A DNA stretch of 64,000 bases from Cystobacter fuscus DSM 2262 (GTDB lineage: Bacteria; Myxococcota; Myxococcia; Myxococcales; Myxococcaceae): positions 124,001-188,000 of the forward strand of contig NZ_ANAH02000010.1 of NCBI RefSeq assembly GCF_000335475.2. Direction: 5' to 3'. The position numbers and the translations under genes are program-made. A model generated the notes under the pieces. The model did no database searches. It was not told the origin of the DNA and was given only the letters and a program-made list of their open reading frames with translations. Positions 15,625-23,944 of this stretch are shown in pieces. How positions within the stretch are numbered: the stretch's first letter is position 1; the number at the start of each line of letters is the position of its first letter.

Positions 15625-16853
15625 CAGAAGCCCACGGAGATGCCGAAGTCGGAATAGCGCCGGGACAGGTCGAAGGAGGCCGTCACCGCCCAGTCATCCA
15701 GGTAGCGGAAGAGGAACAGCTCGAAGCCCCCGGTGAGGTGCGGCCGGGGCGAGCGGCCCTCGAAGGGCGAGGGCTCGATGAACGCCCCCATCCGCAGGCG
15801 CAACCGTCCGAGGAACGGCTCGTACTCCACCCCCGCGCGCGGTTGTACCAGGGGGGACTCCCCCACGCGCTCGGCGGGGGTGAGCGCCGTGAAGGAGTGC
15901 ACCGACACCGCGTTCTCCACCGGGGAGAGCAGGTCTGCCTGCACGCTGAAGAGCCACCGTCCCTCGACGGCTCGGCTGTCGGCCTCGGGGGGCACCTCCG
16001 CGAAGTAGTCGCCCTCCAGCATCTGCTGACGCGCGGCGGGCGAGAGCCGGTTGTACAGCTCGGCGCCCTCGCCCATGCGCCAGCTCGCGCCCAGGGATAC
16101 CGTCGAGGGGGACACCACGGCCGAGTAGAGCTGCCGGCCCGCGATGAAGGACGCCTGCCCCTCCTGGCGCTTCCAGGGTCCGCGCAGCTCCGGCCGCACC
16201 GACAGGCCCAGCCGGTAGGGCCGTCCGAGGGGCCGGTAGAGCAGATCCAACGCGACGCCCGTGTTGCCGTAGAACCAGTCGCCCTCTCCCCGGTGATTGA
16301 AGACGGCCTGCGCGCTGTAGATGCCGAAGCCGAGGATGAAGTCGTCCCGGCCCAGCGCCACCGCGCCCGCCAGCGAGGCGTGGAGCTGTGACACGCGGAT
16401 GAGATCATCCCGGTCGCACGCGGGCGTGTTGCAGTAGCCCACGCTGTAGTTGCGCAGCGAGAAGCCCAGGCCCACGTTGTGGTACTGCAACATGACGGCG
16501 CCGAAGAGCTGCAACGTCTCCGGGGCGTCGTCGGGCGCGCCGTCGTTGTCCAGATCCTTGCCGCGCGCCTCCGCCAGCGGCAGATCCATCCAGGACAGGG
16601 TGACGCCCACGTCCCATTCCTTGTCCAGGCGGGGGGAGCGGTGCGCGAGCGCCGCCAGGTTGCTCGCGAAGCCCACCACGCCCTCGGCGATGCCCACGTA
16701 GGCGCCGCCCATCCCCACCTCTCGCGAGGAGCCCATGAGCATCCCCGAGTTGAGGTACAGCCGCTCGGGCCGGGTGCTCACGGGCACGTCGTCCTGGGCC
16801 CACGCCCCCGACGCCGCCAGCACCACCCCCGCGAGGAGCAGTCTCACGCGCAT
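15618..16853 (-). CDS. Outer-membrane beta-barrel protein
   Basis: A 411-residue protein. The ATG at 16853 overlaps the stop of the upstream dehydratase gene (TGATG) and starts a signal peptide MRVRLLLAGVVLAASGAWAQ. The mature protein begins QDDVPVSTRPERLYLNSGMLMGSSREVGMGGAYVGIAEGV, the conserved start of FadL-like or PorV-like barrels in which the glycine-rich segment packs the lumen. Alternating amphipathic strands follow and the chain ends in FDLSRRYSDFGISVGFWR, a terminal strand with aromatic end suited to Bam recognition. It includes a Ca-binding-like DLDNDGAPDDAP loop. Ligand unknown. Confidence 0.75.
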   Translation of the reverse strand: MRVRLLLAGVVLAASGAWAQDDVPVSTRPERLYLNSGMLMGSSREVGMGGAYVGIAEGVVGFASNLAALAHRSPRLDKEWDVGVTLSWMDLPLAEARGKDLDNDGAPDDAPETLQLFGAVMLQYHNVGLGFSLRNYSVGYCNTPACDRDDLIRVSQLHASLAGAVALGRDDFILGFGIYSAQAVFNHRGEGDWFYGNTGVALDLLYRPLGRPYRLGLSVRPELRGPWKRQEGQASFIAGRQLYSAVVSPSTVSLGASWRMGEGAELYNRLSPAARQQMLEGDYFAEVPPEADSRAVEGRWLFSVQADLLSPVENAVSVHSFTALTPAERVGESPLVQPRAGVEYEPFLGRLRLRMGAFIEPSPFEGRSPRPHLTGGFELFLFRYLDDWAVTASFDLSRRYSDFGISVGFWR

Positions 16854-17164
16854 CAGCTCGCGGACGCCACCTGGGCGAACAGGGTGTCCGCCTCGGCCGC
16901 CAGCTTCGTGTCGCGCCAGGTGAGTCCGCCCGCGTCGTGCGTCACCAGCGCCAGCGTCACCTTGCGCCACCGGATGTCGATGTCCGGGTGGTGGTCCGCC
17001 GCCTCGGCCGCCTTCGCCACCCGGTTCACGAACTCGATGCCCGCGAGGAAGCTCGGCGCCTCGTAGGTGCGCCGCAGCATCCCTCCCTCCTGCTTCCACC
17101 CGGTGTGCTCGGCGAGGAACCGCTCGAGTTCCGCGGTGCTCAACTGCGTCTTGTCGTAGGCCAT
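16853..17164 (-). CDS. Pterin-4a-carbinolamine dehydratase
   Basis: A 103-residue protein, the usual size. The signature is EAADHHPDIDIRWRKVTLALVTHDAGGLTWRDTKLA: the catalytic His pair in ADHHP, and the H..GGLT.RD..LA segment. The fold is alpha-beta-beta-alpha. The enzyme dehydrates 4a-hydroxytetrahydrobiopterin, regenerating the pterin cofactor of aromatic amino acid hydroxylases; some bacterial members act in other cofactor routes. It lies 16 nt downstream of glpK on the same strand and overlaps the outer-membrane-protein gene, so the three are probably co-transcribed without clear functional connection. Confidence 0.88.
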   Translation of the reverse strand: MAYDKTQLSTAELERFLAEHTGWKQEGGMLRRTYEAPSFLAGIEFVNRVAKAAEAADHHPDIDIRWRKVTLALVTHDAGGLTWRDTKLAAEADTLFAQVASAS

Positions 17165-17180
17165 GGCGTGCTCTCTCCTC

Positions 17181-18665
17181 TCAGGCGCGCTCCACCGCGC
17201 GCCGCCACTTGGTCAGGTACTTCTCACGCACCTCGGGCTTCATCTTCGGCTTGAAGACCTTGCCCACCTTCCACGCCTGGCGGATGGCGTCCGTGCTGCT
17301 CCACACCCCCGCGCCCAGACCCGCGAGGAACGCCGCCCCAAGCGTCGTCGTCTGCAGGTCCTTGGGGCGCACCACCTCGGTGCCCAGCATGTCCGCCTGG
17401 AACTGCATCATCAGGTTGTTGGCCGACGCGCCCCCGTCCACCTTGAAGGCGGGAATCTGCCGGCCGCTGTCCTGGCGCATCGCCTCGGCCAGGTCATGAA
17501 TCTGCATCGCCACGCCCTCGAGCGCCGCGCGCGCCAGGTGCGCCACCGTGGTGGAGCGGTCCATGCCCCCGAACAGGCCGCGCGCCTCGGGCCGCCAGTG
17601 CGGTGCCCCCAGCCCCGCGAGCGCCGGGACGAACACCACGTCTCCACTCTCCTTCACGCTCGCGGCGAGCTCCTCCACGTCCGAGGACTTCTTGATGACC
17701 TTGAGCCCGTCGCGCAGCCACTGCACCGCGGCCCCGGCGATGAAGGAGCTGCCCTCGAGCGCGTACGTCGTCTGGTCTCCAATCTTCCACGCCACCGTGG
17801 TGAGCAGCCCCGCCTTCGACGTCACCGGCGTCTCGCCCGTGTTCATCAGCAGGAAGGCGCCCGTGCCGTAGGTGCACTTGGCCTCACCGGGGGCGAAGCA
17901 CGCCTGACCGAAGAGCGCCGACTGCTGGTCGCCCGCCATGCCGGTGATGGGGATGCCGTCGGGCAGCGAGCGCATGCCGCGCGTGGTGCCATAGGACTCG
18001 GCCGAGCCGCGGATCTCCGGCAGGCACGCGGCCGGCACGCCGAAGAGGGTGCGCAGCGAGTCGTCCCACGCCAGGCGCTTCACGTCCATGAGCAGGGTGC
18101 GGCTGGCGTTGGTGACGTCGGTGACGTGCGACTGGCCCCCGGTCATCTTGTAGACGAGCCAGGTGTCGATGGTGCCAAAGCACGCGTCGCCCTTCTCGGC
18201 GCGCTTGCGCGCTCCCTTCACGTGCTCGAGCAGCCAGGAGAGCTTGGTGGCGGAGAAGTACGGATCCAACACCAGGCCCGTCGTCTCGCGCACCCGGGCC
18301 TCCTCGCCCTGCTCGCGCAGTTTGGCGCAGTGCTCGGACGTGCGCCGGTCCTGCCACACGATGGCGCGCGAGAGCGGCTTGCCAGTCGAGCGCTCCCACA
18401 GCCCGGTCGTCTCTCGCTGGTTGGTGATGCCCACCGCGGCCATCTGCTTGCCCGACAGCTTGGCGTCCTTGAGGGCCGAGCGGATGCACTGCTCCACCGT
18501 GGCCCAGATTTCGTCCAGGTCGTGCTCCACCCACGAGGGCTTGGGGAAGTGCTGGGGGAACTCCCGGTAGGAGCTCCCCACCACCCGCAGTCTGTCGTCG
18601 AGGATGGAGACATGGGTCCCGGTCGTCCCCTGGTCCACTGCCAGCACGTACTTCGCCTTCGCCAT
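17181..18665 (-). CDS. glpK: Glycerol kinase
   Basis: Starting at the ATG at 18665 (MAKAKYVLAVDQGTTGTHVSIL) the product is 494 residues, normal for GlpK. FGGY-kinase motifs are in order: VDQGTTGT (ATP phosphate 1), ITNQRETTGLWERSTGKPLSRAIVWQDRR, with the substrate-contacting Arg-Glu, SHVTDVTNASRTLLMD, ITGMAGDQQSALFGQACF with the catalytic Asp, and the C-terminal FKVDGGASANNLMMQFQADML. It phosphorylates glycerol to sn-glycerol 3-phosphate. No glpF or glpD is adjacent. The only oddity is the T in GTTGTHVSI where an S-R is common. Confidence 0.95.
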   Translation of the reverse strand: MAKAKYVLAVDQGTTGTHVSILDDRLRVVGSSYREFPQHFPKPSWVEHDLDEIWATVEQCIRSALKDAKLSGKQMAAVGITNQRETTGLWERSTGKPLSRAIVWQDRRTSEHCAKLREQGEEARVRETTGLVLDPYFSATKLSWLLEHVKGARKRAEKGDACFGTIDTWLVYKMTGGQSHVTDVTNASRTLLMDVKRLAWDDSLRTLFGVPAACLPEIRGSAESYGTTRGMRSLPDGIPITGMAGDQQSALFGQACFAPGEAKCTYGTGAFLLMNTGETPVTSKAGLLTTVAWKIGDQTTYALEGSSFIAGAAVQWLRDGLKVIKKSSDVEELAASVKESGDVVFVPALAGLGAPHWRPEARGLFGGMDRSTTVAHLARAALEGVAMQIHDLAEAMRQDSGRQIPAFKVDGGASANNLMMQFQADMLGTEVVRPKDLQTTTLGAAFLAGLGAGVWSSTDAIRQAWKVGKVFKPKMKPEVREKYLTKWRRAVERA

Positions 18666-18764
18666 GAGTGCGCTCTCCTGCGGCTGCCTGGAGGGTGTGG
18701 GGGTGCACCATACCCGAGCCAAGGCTCTTGGCACGCGCGGCGCGCGCGCCTAGCGTGGCGCGCC

Positions 18765-19301
18765 ATGCCCTCGGTGAAGGAATTACGGGCGCGGGCCCGG
18801 GTGGAGGTGGAGACGTTCGTGGCCGAACATGGCCCCGTGGCGCTCATCCAGCAGCCGCCCTCGCTCGTGTTCCAGATGGTGGCCCAGCAGATGGGCGGCT
18901 CGCGCACGGTGTTCATGGCGCACCGCTCGCGGTTGACGGACCGGCTGCTCGCCATGTTGCAGGGCTTCGAGCACCTGCAGGTGCTCTTCCTCCACCCCAA
19001 GCAGGATGGCGAGGTCTTCGCCGTGGGCCGGCTGGAGTCGAGCTGCTCCGTCGTGGTGCATGACCCGTCCGTGTCCAAGGTGCACGCCATGCTGCGCTGG
19101 AGCGAGGCGGATGGGGGGTGCACCCTGCGCGACGCGGGCTCGATGAACGGCACCTACGTCAACTCGGTGCAACTCGGCGGCGAGGAGCAGGCGCTGCTCG
19201 ACGGGGACGGGCTGGCCTTCGGGGACGCGCAGTTCCTGTATGTCAGCACCCAGACACTTCACGCGCACCTGAACGCGGCCGTGCCCACCGCCGCCCGCTG
19301 A
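18765..19301 (+). CDS. FHA domain protein
   Basis: A 178-residue protein from the ATG at 18765, the first part of the frame with sensible composition. Residues ~1-75 form a helical N-terminal region. The FHA domain spans about 80-165: FAVGRLESSCSVVVHDPSVSKVHAMLRW, with the G-R pair and S..H of the phosphothreonine-binding face, then CTLRDAGSMNGTYVNSVQL with the conserved N-G. It should bind phosphothreonine in a partner, fitting the many Ser/Thr kinases of myxobacteria. It is divergent from glpK and 76 nt upstream of the MBL gene. Confidence 0.85.
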   Translation: MPSVKELRARARVEVETFVAEHGPVALIQQPPSLVFQMVAQQMGGSRTVFMAHRSRLTDRLLAMLQGFEHLQVLFLHPKQDGEVFAVGRLESSCSVVVHDPSVSKVHAMLRWSEADGGCTLRDAGSMNGTYVNSVQLGGEEQALLDGDGLAFGDAQFLYVSTQTLHAHLNAAVPTAAR

Positions 19302-19376
19302 CGTCCGCTCCGGAGCGTCGACTTCCGAGCGCCTGGGGAGGCTGGCGGGCCGCTGGACCTCGCCGGGGGGTGGACC

Positions 19377-20132
19377 GTGCCTAGCTTGACGCGGGTACCA
19401 CTCGCGGCACGGACGGGGGTTGGGGTGAAGGGGCTCATCTTCGAGGAGCTGAACGGCGGGGCCAGTTGTCGCACGTATCTGATCTCCAGCGCGTGGACGC
19501 GCGAGGCGATCATCGTGGATCCGGTGTTGGAGCTCGTGCCGGGCTACCTGCGGCGGCTGGGCAAGGACCGGCTGCAATTGATCGCCGTGGTGGACACCCA
19601 TACCCACGCGGACCATCTGTCCGGGGGGCGGGAGCTCGCGCGGATGATGGGCGCGGTGCACATGGGGGCGCCCGCGCACGCGGTGCAACGGCCGCTGGGC
19701 GAGGGGGACGAACTCGCGGTGGGCGACGTGCGCGTGCGGGTCTGGGCGAGCCCGGGCCACACGGCCGATGGGCTCGTGCTGGTGCTGGACGACCGGGTAT
19801 TGACGGGTGACACGCTGCTCATCGGCGCCACGGGCCGTACGGACCTGCCCACGGGTGACCCCGAGGCCGAGTACGAGAGCCTGGAGCGCTTGTTGTCGCT
19901 GCCCGACGACACGCTCGTGTTCCCCGCGCATGACTACGGCGGGCGCACGTTCAGCACGATTGGCCACGAGCGCGTCTCCAACCCGCGCCTGCGCCTGGAT
20001 CGCGAGGCCTTCCTCCAGTTGATGAGGGCGCCGCGCACGGAGAAGCCCGAGCGTCTGGCCGAGTCGCTCGCCTACAACTCGCGGCCCCGCGACGCGCGCG
20101 ACGCGCCTCCCGAGCAGGTGTTCGCGCTGTAG
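19377..20132 (+). CDS. MBL-fold hydrolase, persulfide dioxygenase (ETHE1)-like
   Basis: A 251-residue metallo-beta-lactamase-fold protein. The frame allows GTG at 19377 or GTG at 19425; homologues usually begin near GLIFEELNGGASCRTYLIS, so the later start is possible. Metal ligands: VVDTHTHADHLSGG (HxHxDH), VWASPGHTADGL (His), VLTGDTLLIGATGRTD (bridging Asp) and FPAHDYGG (last His). The pattern TGDTLLIGATGRTDLPTGDPEAEYESL is characteristic of the ETHE1/persulfide dioxygenase and related glyoxalase-II-like groups, which oxidise glutathione persulfide with Fe. Substrate not proven. It follows the FHA gene with no clear functional link. Confidence 0.8.
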   Translation: MPSLTRVPLAARTGVGVKGLIFEELNGGASCRTYLISSAWTREAIIVDPVLELVPGYLRRLGKDRLQLIAVVDTHTHADHLSGGRELARMMGAVHMGAPAHAVQRPLGEGDELAVGDVRVRVWASPGHTADGLVLVLDDRVLTGDTLLIGATGRTDLPTGDPEAEYESLERLLSLPDDTLVFPAHDYGGRTFSTIGHERVSNPRLRLDREAFLQLMRAPRTEKPERLAESLAYNSRPRDARDAPPEQVFAL

Positions 20133-20352
20133 GTTGTCTTTCGGAAGCCGCTCGCGGCGATGGGCTGCCGCGAGTGGCCGATTCAATCTCCTTGGGCTCG
20201 GCCTGGGGGCCTTGTCTCCGCGCGCCAACCGCTTTCATCCAGGCGCCGTGGCCCCTTGGTCGTATGTTTCCCTTGGGGTTCCTTGGCTAATCTCCGAGCC
20301 GATGCTGTCGAGCGCGCTCATGTGCGCGGCTGCGCATCCCGAGGGGGAGCCG

Positions 20353-21093
20353 ATGAAGAGCCATGCGGAGAGGCCATCAATCCGGAGTGGGTGGGAGGGT
20401 CTTGGAGTTGGCCCTCTGGCGAAGGCCCATGACTCGTCGCCGTGCGAGCCCCTCTTCCCGGTGGAGCGGTTGGAGAGCGACGTGGCCCGCGCGGCGTTGT
20501 GCGCGGTCGCGGCTCGCGGAGCCGAGGCCACCTTCGCGTCGAAGCTGGCCAAGGTCTTTGGCGCGGACGTGCCGGTGGCGGCCTACCAGGCGCTGCACAA
20601 GGCGCTGCTGGGCAGGACGTTGCTCACACCGGGGATCGAGGTCGTGGCCTCGGGGCTCGTGGGACACGAGGCCGGCTACGACAACGCACGGCGGGTCATC
20701 CTCGTGGACCGGCAACTGGTGTTCCTGGCGGAACGGGACAAGTCCAAGGCGGCGACCCTGCTCCTCGCACTCGTCGAGGAGTTCGGCCACCACGTGGACA
20801 ACCTGCTGCGCACCGAGTACTCGAGCCAGGAAGGGGACGGGCCGCGCGACGAAGGGGCCGAGTTCGCGCACGCACTATTCTTCTCCTGGCAGGCTCCTCC
20901 TCCCTCCGGCCCGTTCGCCACCTTCGTGCGCGCGGGCCGGGTCCAGCGGTTGAGCACGGACGCTGCTTTCTTCCAGAAGGCGCTCCAGCGGCACACGGGC
21001 GTGCAAGAGCGCGCCCGTGACGAGAAGGCGGGCCCGCTCCAGTTCTTCGGTGCTGGACGTGGGCACGGCGCCAGGGCTGTCCTTCGGGCATGA
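20353..21093 (+). CDS. Metalloprotease-like protein, probably the N-terminal part of a split Het-C protein
   Basis: The ATG at 20353 follows GAGGGGGAG at short spacing; earlier in-frame ATGs at 20302 and 20320 are possible. The 246-residue product has a helical N-terminus, then VVASGLVGHEAGYDNARRVILVDRQL and LALVEEFGHHVDNLLRTEY...GDGPRDEGAEFA. The EEFGHH.D...GD..RDEGA.FA pattern resembles the LLEEIGH.LD...D..GDEGAIF zinc-site segment of large secreted bacterial proteins. The frame ends at 21093 in GRGHGARAVLRA, while the next frame (shifted by +1) continues as GTAPGLSFGHESIEDAL, so the two are probably halves of one gene split by an indel near 21050-21070. The alternative is two overlapping genes. 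Confidence 0.55.
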   Translation: MKSHAERPSIRSGWEGLGVGPLAKAHDSSPCEPLFPVERLESDVARAALCAVAARGAEATFASKLAKVFGADVPVAAYQALHKALLGRTLLTPGIEVVASGLVGHEAGYDNARRVILVDRQLVFLAERDKSKAATLLLALVEEFGHHVDNLLRTEYSSQEGDGPRDEGAEFAHALFFSWQAPPPSGPFATFVRAGRVQRLSTDAAFFQKALQRHTGVQERARDEKAGPLQFFGAGRGHGARAVLRA

Positions 21094-22492
21094 GTCCATC
21101 GAAGATGCTCTGAGAGACGCTTTTCCTCTTCCTGAACGTCGGCGTCAGATCTACTTCGGAAACTGGCTCCGGGATCACTCACAAGCCATCGATCCGGCGT
21201 TGATACGTCCTGCGAACAGCCGGAACATCCTCGAGGGCTTCACCCGGGGCGCATTGACTCGAGTCTTGGATGTCATGGCACGTGGAGAGTTCGGGAATCT
21301 GGACACCTTCCGGGTCACGCCGAAAATGCTCGGTGTGTATCGGGCAGAAGAGCACATCGACAATCCTCACGGCATTGAGGACCATTCCCGGGATGACAAA
21401 GACTTCCGCAAGAAATGGACGCAAGAGGAGGTCGCCATCGATCCGGCAACGGGCATGCTCAACTACATCGCGAACCGCAAGGGCGATTGGGTCACCTCCG
21501 CGGCTTATGTCGAGAATGAACTGCGTGCGGCCGCTGCTCTCGGTATGACGCCGGAAGGATTGCGTTTCCTGGGAAACGCGCTTCACACCCTCGAGGACTT
21601 CTACTCCCATAGCAACTTCACGGAGTTGCTGCTCCTCAAACTAGGACACCTGCAGGTCTACCCCTGGGCTCATAGGAAAGTCCAGGCTCCCAGTCCGAGG
21701 TATCCCCTGGTCACGGGCAAATTTGGATCGAACGACATCCAGGTCAGCCTGGCGTATGTCCTCAACGAGAACTTGACGGCAACCAAGGAATATGTGCCGG
21801 GTCAGCGCACTGCCTCCACGGAGATCCTGCTCATTCTCCTCAAGGACATTCCTTCCGAGTACCTTGACCAGAAGCAGGTGAGACGACTGGAGGTACTCCT
21901 GGGGTTCAAGGAGGAATTCGTGAAGAATCATCCTCTGATGGGCAGGATGATCGATGAACTCTCCAAGTTGATGTCCAAATTGCCGAACGCGATCCTCTCG
22001 GCCCAGGCCAGAAAACATGCAACGAACGTGACGAAATCCCAAGAGGAGTTCTTGAGCAATCCCTCCTTTCTCCATCCTACTCATAGCCAACTCTCCAAGG
22101 ACCACGACGATCACCCGTTGCATCTGTTGGCCGCCGCATTGGCGATGGAAGTGGTGCGGGAGATCGGTGGTCTCATTGCCGGGGTTTGGACGGGGAAGGG
22201 GACTGTGGAGACAGTTGTCCGGGAAGCACTCAAGTACTTCGTTCACCCGGAGGACATCCAGAACGCGGCCACGGATGGCCGGTCCTGGGTTTTTGAATGG
22301 GCTCGCCAATGGGCGAGGACGAACCCCGCGAAGCTCCAACTCCTGGAGCGGGGAGCCATCATCAACCGCCAATTCACGGAAGCGAAGCAAGCTGAGGCCC
22401 GCATTCGCGCGCAAGGTGAGGCGTATGGCGCTCCCGAGGCCCTACTCGCGAAAGTTCGTGGCACCTTGCAAGGTATTGAAGGACTGGCATGA
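21017..22492 (+). CDS. Het-C domain protein (possible frameshifted C-terminal part)
   Basis: A 491-residue frame opening at a GTG at 21017; only the part from about 21060 on looks coding, so the start is uncertain and the region may continue the preceding frame. The Het-C domain is clear: FGHESIEDALRDAFP, IYFGNWLRDHSQAIDPA, FRVTPKMLGVYRAEEHIDNPHGIED, ATGMLNYIANR and RFLGNALHTLEDFYSHSNFTELLL, with His/Asp residues recalling zinc-dependent phospholipase C. Fungal HET-C acts in heterokaryon incompatibility; bacterial homologues occur in interbacterial-toxin settings. The next gene, a lipoprotein, overlaps its stop (ATGA), which suggests an effector and its cognate immunity protein. Activity is inferred. 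Confidence 0.7.
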   Translation: MTRRRARSSSSVLDVGTAPGLSFGHESIEDALRDAFPLPERRRQIYFGNWLRDHSQAIDPALIRPANSRNILEGFTRGALTRVLDVMARGEFGNLDTFRVTPKMLGVYRAEEHIDNPHGIEDHSRDDKDFRKKWTQEEVAIDPATGMLNYIANRKGDWVTSAAYVENELRAAAALGMTPEGLRFLGNALHTLEDFYSHSNFTELLLLKLGHLQVYPWAHRKVQAPSPRYPLVTGKFGSNDIQVSLAYVLNENLTATKEYVPGQRTASTEILLILLKDIPSEYLDQKQVRRLEVLLGFKEEFVKNHPLMGRMIDELSKLMSKLPNAILSAQARKHATNVTKSQEEFLSNPSFLHPTHSQLSKDHDDHPLHLLAAALAMEVVREIGGLIAGVWTGKGTVETVVREALKYFVHPEDIQNAATDGRSWVFEWARQWARTNPAKLQLLERGAIINRQFTEAKQAEARIRAQGEAYGAPEALLAKVRGTLQGIEGLA

Positions 22493-23067
22493 GGTTTCTC
22501 AAACAAATCGTTCTCACGATGGCGCTCGCGATGGGGGCGGGCAGCTTCTCCTGTACTCGGGAGAAGCCAAAGGATGCCACGTGTGACTTGCTGGTTCGAG
22601 GGACGAGCATTCAATACAATGGCCGTGCGCTTCCTCTTCCGGGCTCGTTGACTGCGTGGGAGCAGGTTTTTGGCAAGCACTCACGAATGATCGACACCTC
22701 TTCCAACGTCTATGTGTGGGACGAGGCAGGGGTTTACGCCATCGCACCGTCTTCGGATGAGGCACTTCAAAGCTTCGCTGTTGTCCTGCATTCGAATACC
22801 GACCCCTTCCGCGGGGCTCCTCAATACTGGCCAAAGAGCACATTCAAGGGACGGCTTTGCGTAGATGGAAGTGACATCACCCCCAGTTCGCGGATCGAGG
22901 ATGTGAATCGAACCAAGCAGGGGCAGCCGTTCTCGCGCGGTTACCTCGATCGGATATACAGCTACGACATCATCCAGTCTCCCCGGAGCGTCTATGTGCG
23001 GATAGACTTGACTGACGAGGGGACTCCCGAGTCGTTCTACATGGGTTTCGCCGAAGAGACGAAGTGA
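22489..23067 (+). CDS. Lipoprotein downstream of Het-C, putative immunity protein
   Basis: A 192-residue protein with its ATG overlapping the stop of the Het-C frame (ATGA), so translation is coupled. MRFLKQIVLTMALAMGAGSFSC is a lipoprotein signal with the Cys at residue 22. The mature part contains SIQYNGRALPLPGSLTAWEQVFGKHSR and NVYVWDEAGVYAIAP, a W..V.GK......YVWDE.GV pattern that I associate loosely with the DUF7738-type family (low confidence). Its location suggests it protects the periplasm from the neighbouring Het-C protein, but no experiment known to me supports this. It is followed by a strong hairpin. Confidence 0.65.
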   Translation: MRFLKQIVLTMALAMGAGSFSCTREKPKDATCDLLVRGTSIQYNGRALPLPGSLTAWEQVFGKHSRMIDTSSNVYVWDEAGVYAIAPSSDEALQSFAVVLHSNTDPFRGAPQYWPKSTFKGRLCVDGSDITPSSRIEDVNRTKQGQPFSRGYLDRIYSYDIIQSPRSVYVRIDLTDEGTPESFYMGFAEETK

Positions 23068-23073
23068 AGCAAC

Positions 23074-23112
23074 GCGGCGGGTGAGCCCTCGGAAAAGGGG
23101 GCGGCCCGCCGC
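23074..23112 (+). terminator. Hairpin terminator after the Het-C/lipoprotein operon
   Basis: GCGGCGGG (23074-23081) and CCCGCCGC (23105-23112) form a perfect 8-bp stem with an inner GCCC/GGGC helix, followed by TGTTT. It starts 6 nt after the lipoprotein stop. Confidence 0.5.
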
Positions 23113-23166
23113 TGTTTCAAGAGGCCTTCTCGCACCACCGTCCACTATACGCGCCCAGTAAAGTAG
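23113..23166 (+). pseudogene. Possible C-terminal remnant of a Tox-REase-5 toxin before Imm52
   Basis: In the frame ending at the TAG at 23164-23166, the sequence reads about FKRPSRTTVHYTRPVK-stop, resembling the RRWHNTTIHHTSLTR-stop end of the toxin at 44418, and it lies at the same distance from its Imm52 start. It would be all that is left of a deleted toxin gene. The similarity covers only about 12 residues, so this is tentative. Confidence 0.35.
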
Positions 23167-23179
23167 CGGAGAGATAGGT

Positions 23180-23920
23180 ATGACGGAGAAATCCTATGTG
23201 GGCGCGTACTGGGGACCGCGCAAGGAGACGGCGCTGGAGTGTGCGCGGCGCGCGGAACTCTTCTTCCACATGCTGGCGCGGTGTGACCCGTCTTTTGTCC
23301 AGTGGTACAGGGCGGGCCGAGGCTTCCCCCGTGAACTGCCAGGCCACCCGGTCAACACGGAGGTGGATGCTCTGGAGAAGTGGCTCCTCCAGGGCAGGAG
23401 TCGCACGGACGTCGGTAAGCATGTCATCGAGGATATGGGCTTCCGTCAGTCGATGTGGAATGCGAAGAAAGAGGCCACGGATATCAACATCCACTGTGGT
23501 ATGTATACTTCGTGGGCGCCCAATTCATGTCTGTTGAAAGTGACCCGGGAGAGCCCGATACGGGAGCGGCTCTTGAGTGCCTCTGTTCTGACCGGAGTGC
23601 TCACCGCCATGGCCACCGCGTGGGACCCGGACTTCGCCATGGCCAGCTCATCGGAGATGGTGGAGCTGTTGGAGAAACAGGGGTTCGAGGTACGGGTGGG
23701 CTGGCTGACGTACCTGTCGCGCCGCCGGGGCCGACTGCCCCCGCTGCCCGCGCCCGTGCGCATCGAGCCGGTGGGAACGCTGGGGTGGCTCCTCGTCCTG
23801 TCCCCCGAGCCCATGACGGCGAGCAACCCCGAGCACGTGGCGTTCTCCTCCCGTATCCGAGAGCTGCTCGACCGGGCGGGCCTCATCGCGTGGCCGAGAC
23901 CCGCTCCCGCGGCGGAGTGA
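23180..23920 (+). CDS. Imm52-family immunity protein (copy 1, orphan)
   Basis: A 246-residue protein starting at the ATG at 23180 behind a GGAGAGA site. YVGAYWGPRKETALECARRAELFFHMLARCDPSFVQWYRAGRGFP is the Imm52 N-terminal signature; WNAKKEATDINIHCGMYTSWAPNSCLL and a C-terminal VRVGWLTYLSRRRGRLPPLP follow the family. Imm52 proteins neutralise Tox-REase-5 nuclease toxins and are encoded just downstream of them. Here no intact toxin precedes it, only a Het-C operon and a possible toxin tail. A near-identical copy of the same length lies at 44433-45173 behind a disrupted Tox-REase-5 gene. It probably protects against related strains. Confidence 0.85.
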   Translation: MTEKSYVGAYWGPRKETALECARRAELFFHMLARCDPSFVQWYRAGRGFPRELPGHPVNTEVDALEKWLLQGRSRTDVGKHVIEDMGFRQSMWNAKKEATDINIHCGMYTSWAPNSCLLKVTRESPIRERLLSASVLTGVLTAMATAWDPDFAMASSSEMVELLEKQGFEVRVGWLTYLSRRRGRLPPLPAPVRIEPVGTLGWLLVLSPEPMTASNPEHVAFSSRIRELLDRAGLIAWPRPAPAAE

Positions 23921-23944
23921 GCGAGAGCAAGTGCCGCCGAGGCA

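Noticed and set aside
19302-19325. CGCTCCGGAGCG palindrome after the FHA gene as a terminator
   Set aside because: The two arms touch with no loop, so it cannot form a normal hairpin of this kind, and it is too short to call.
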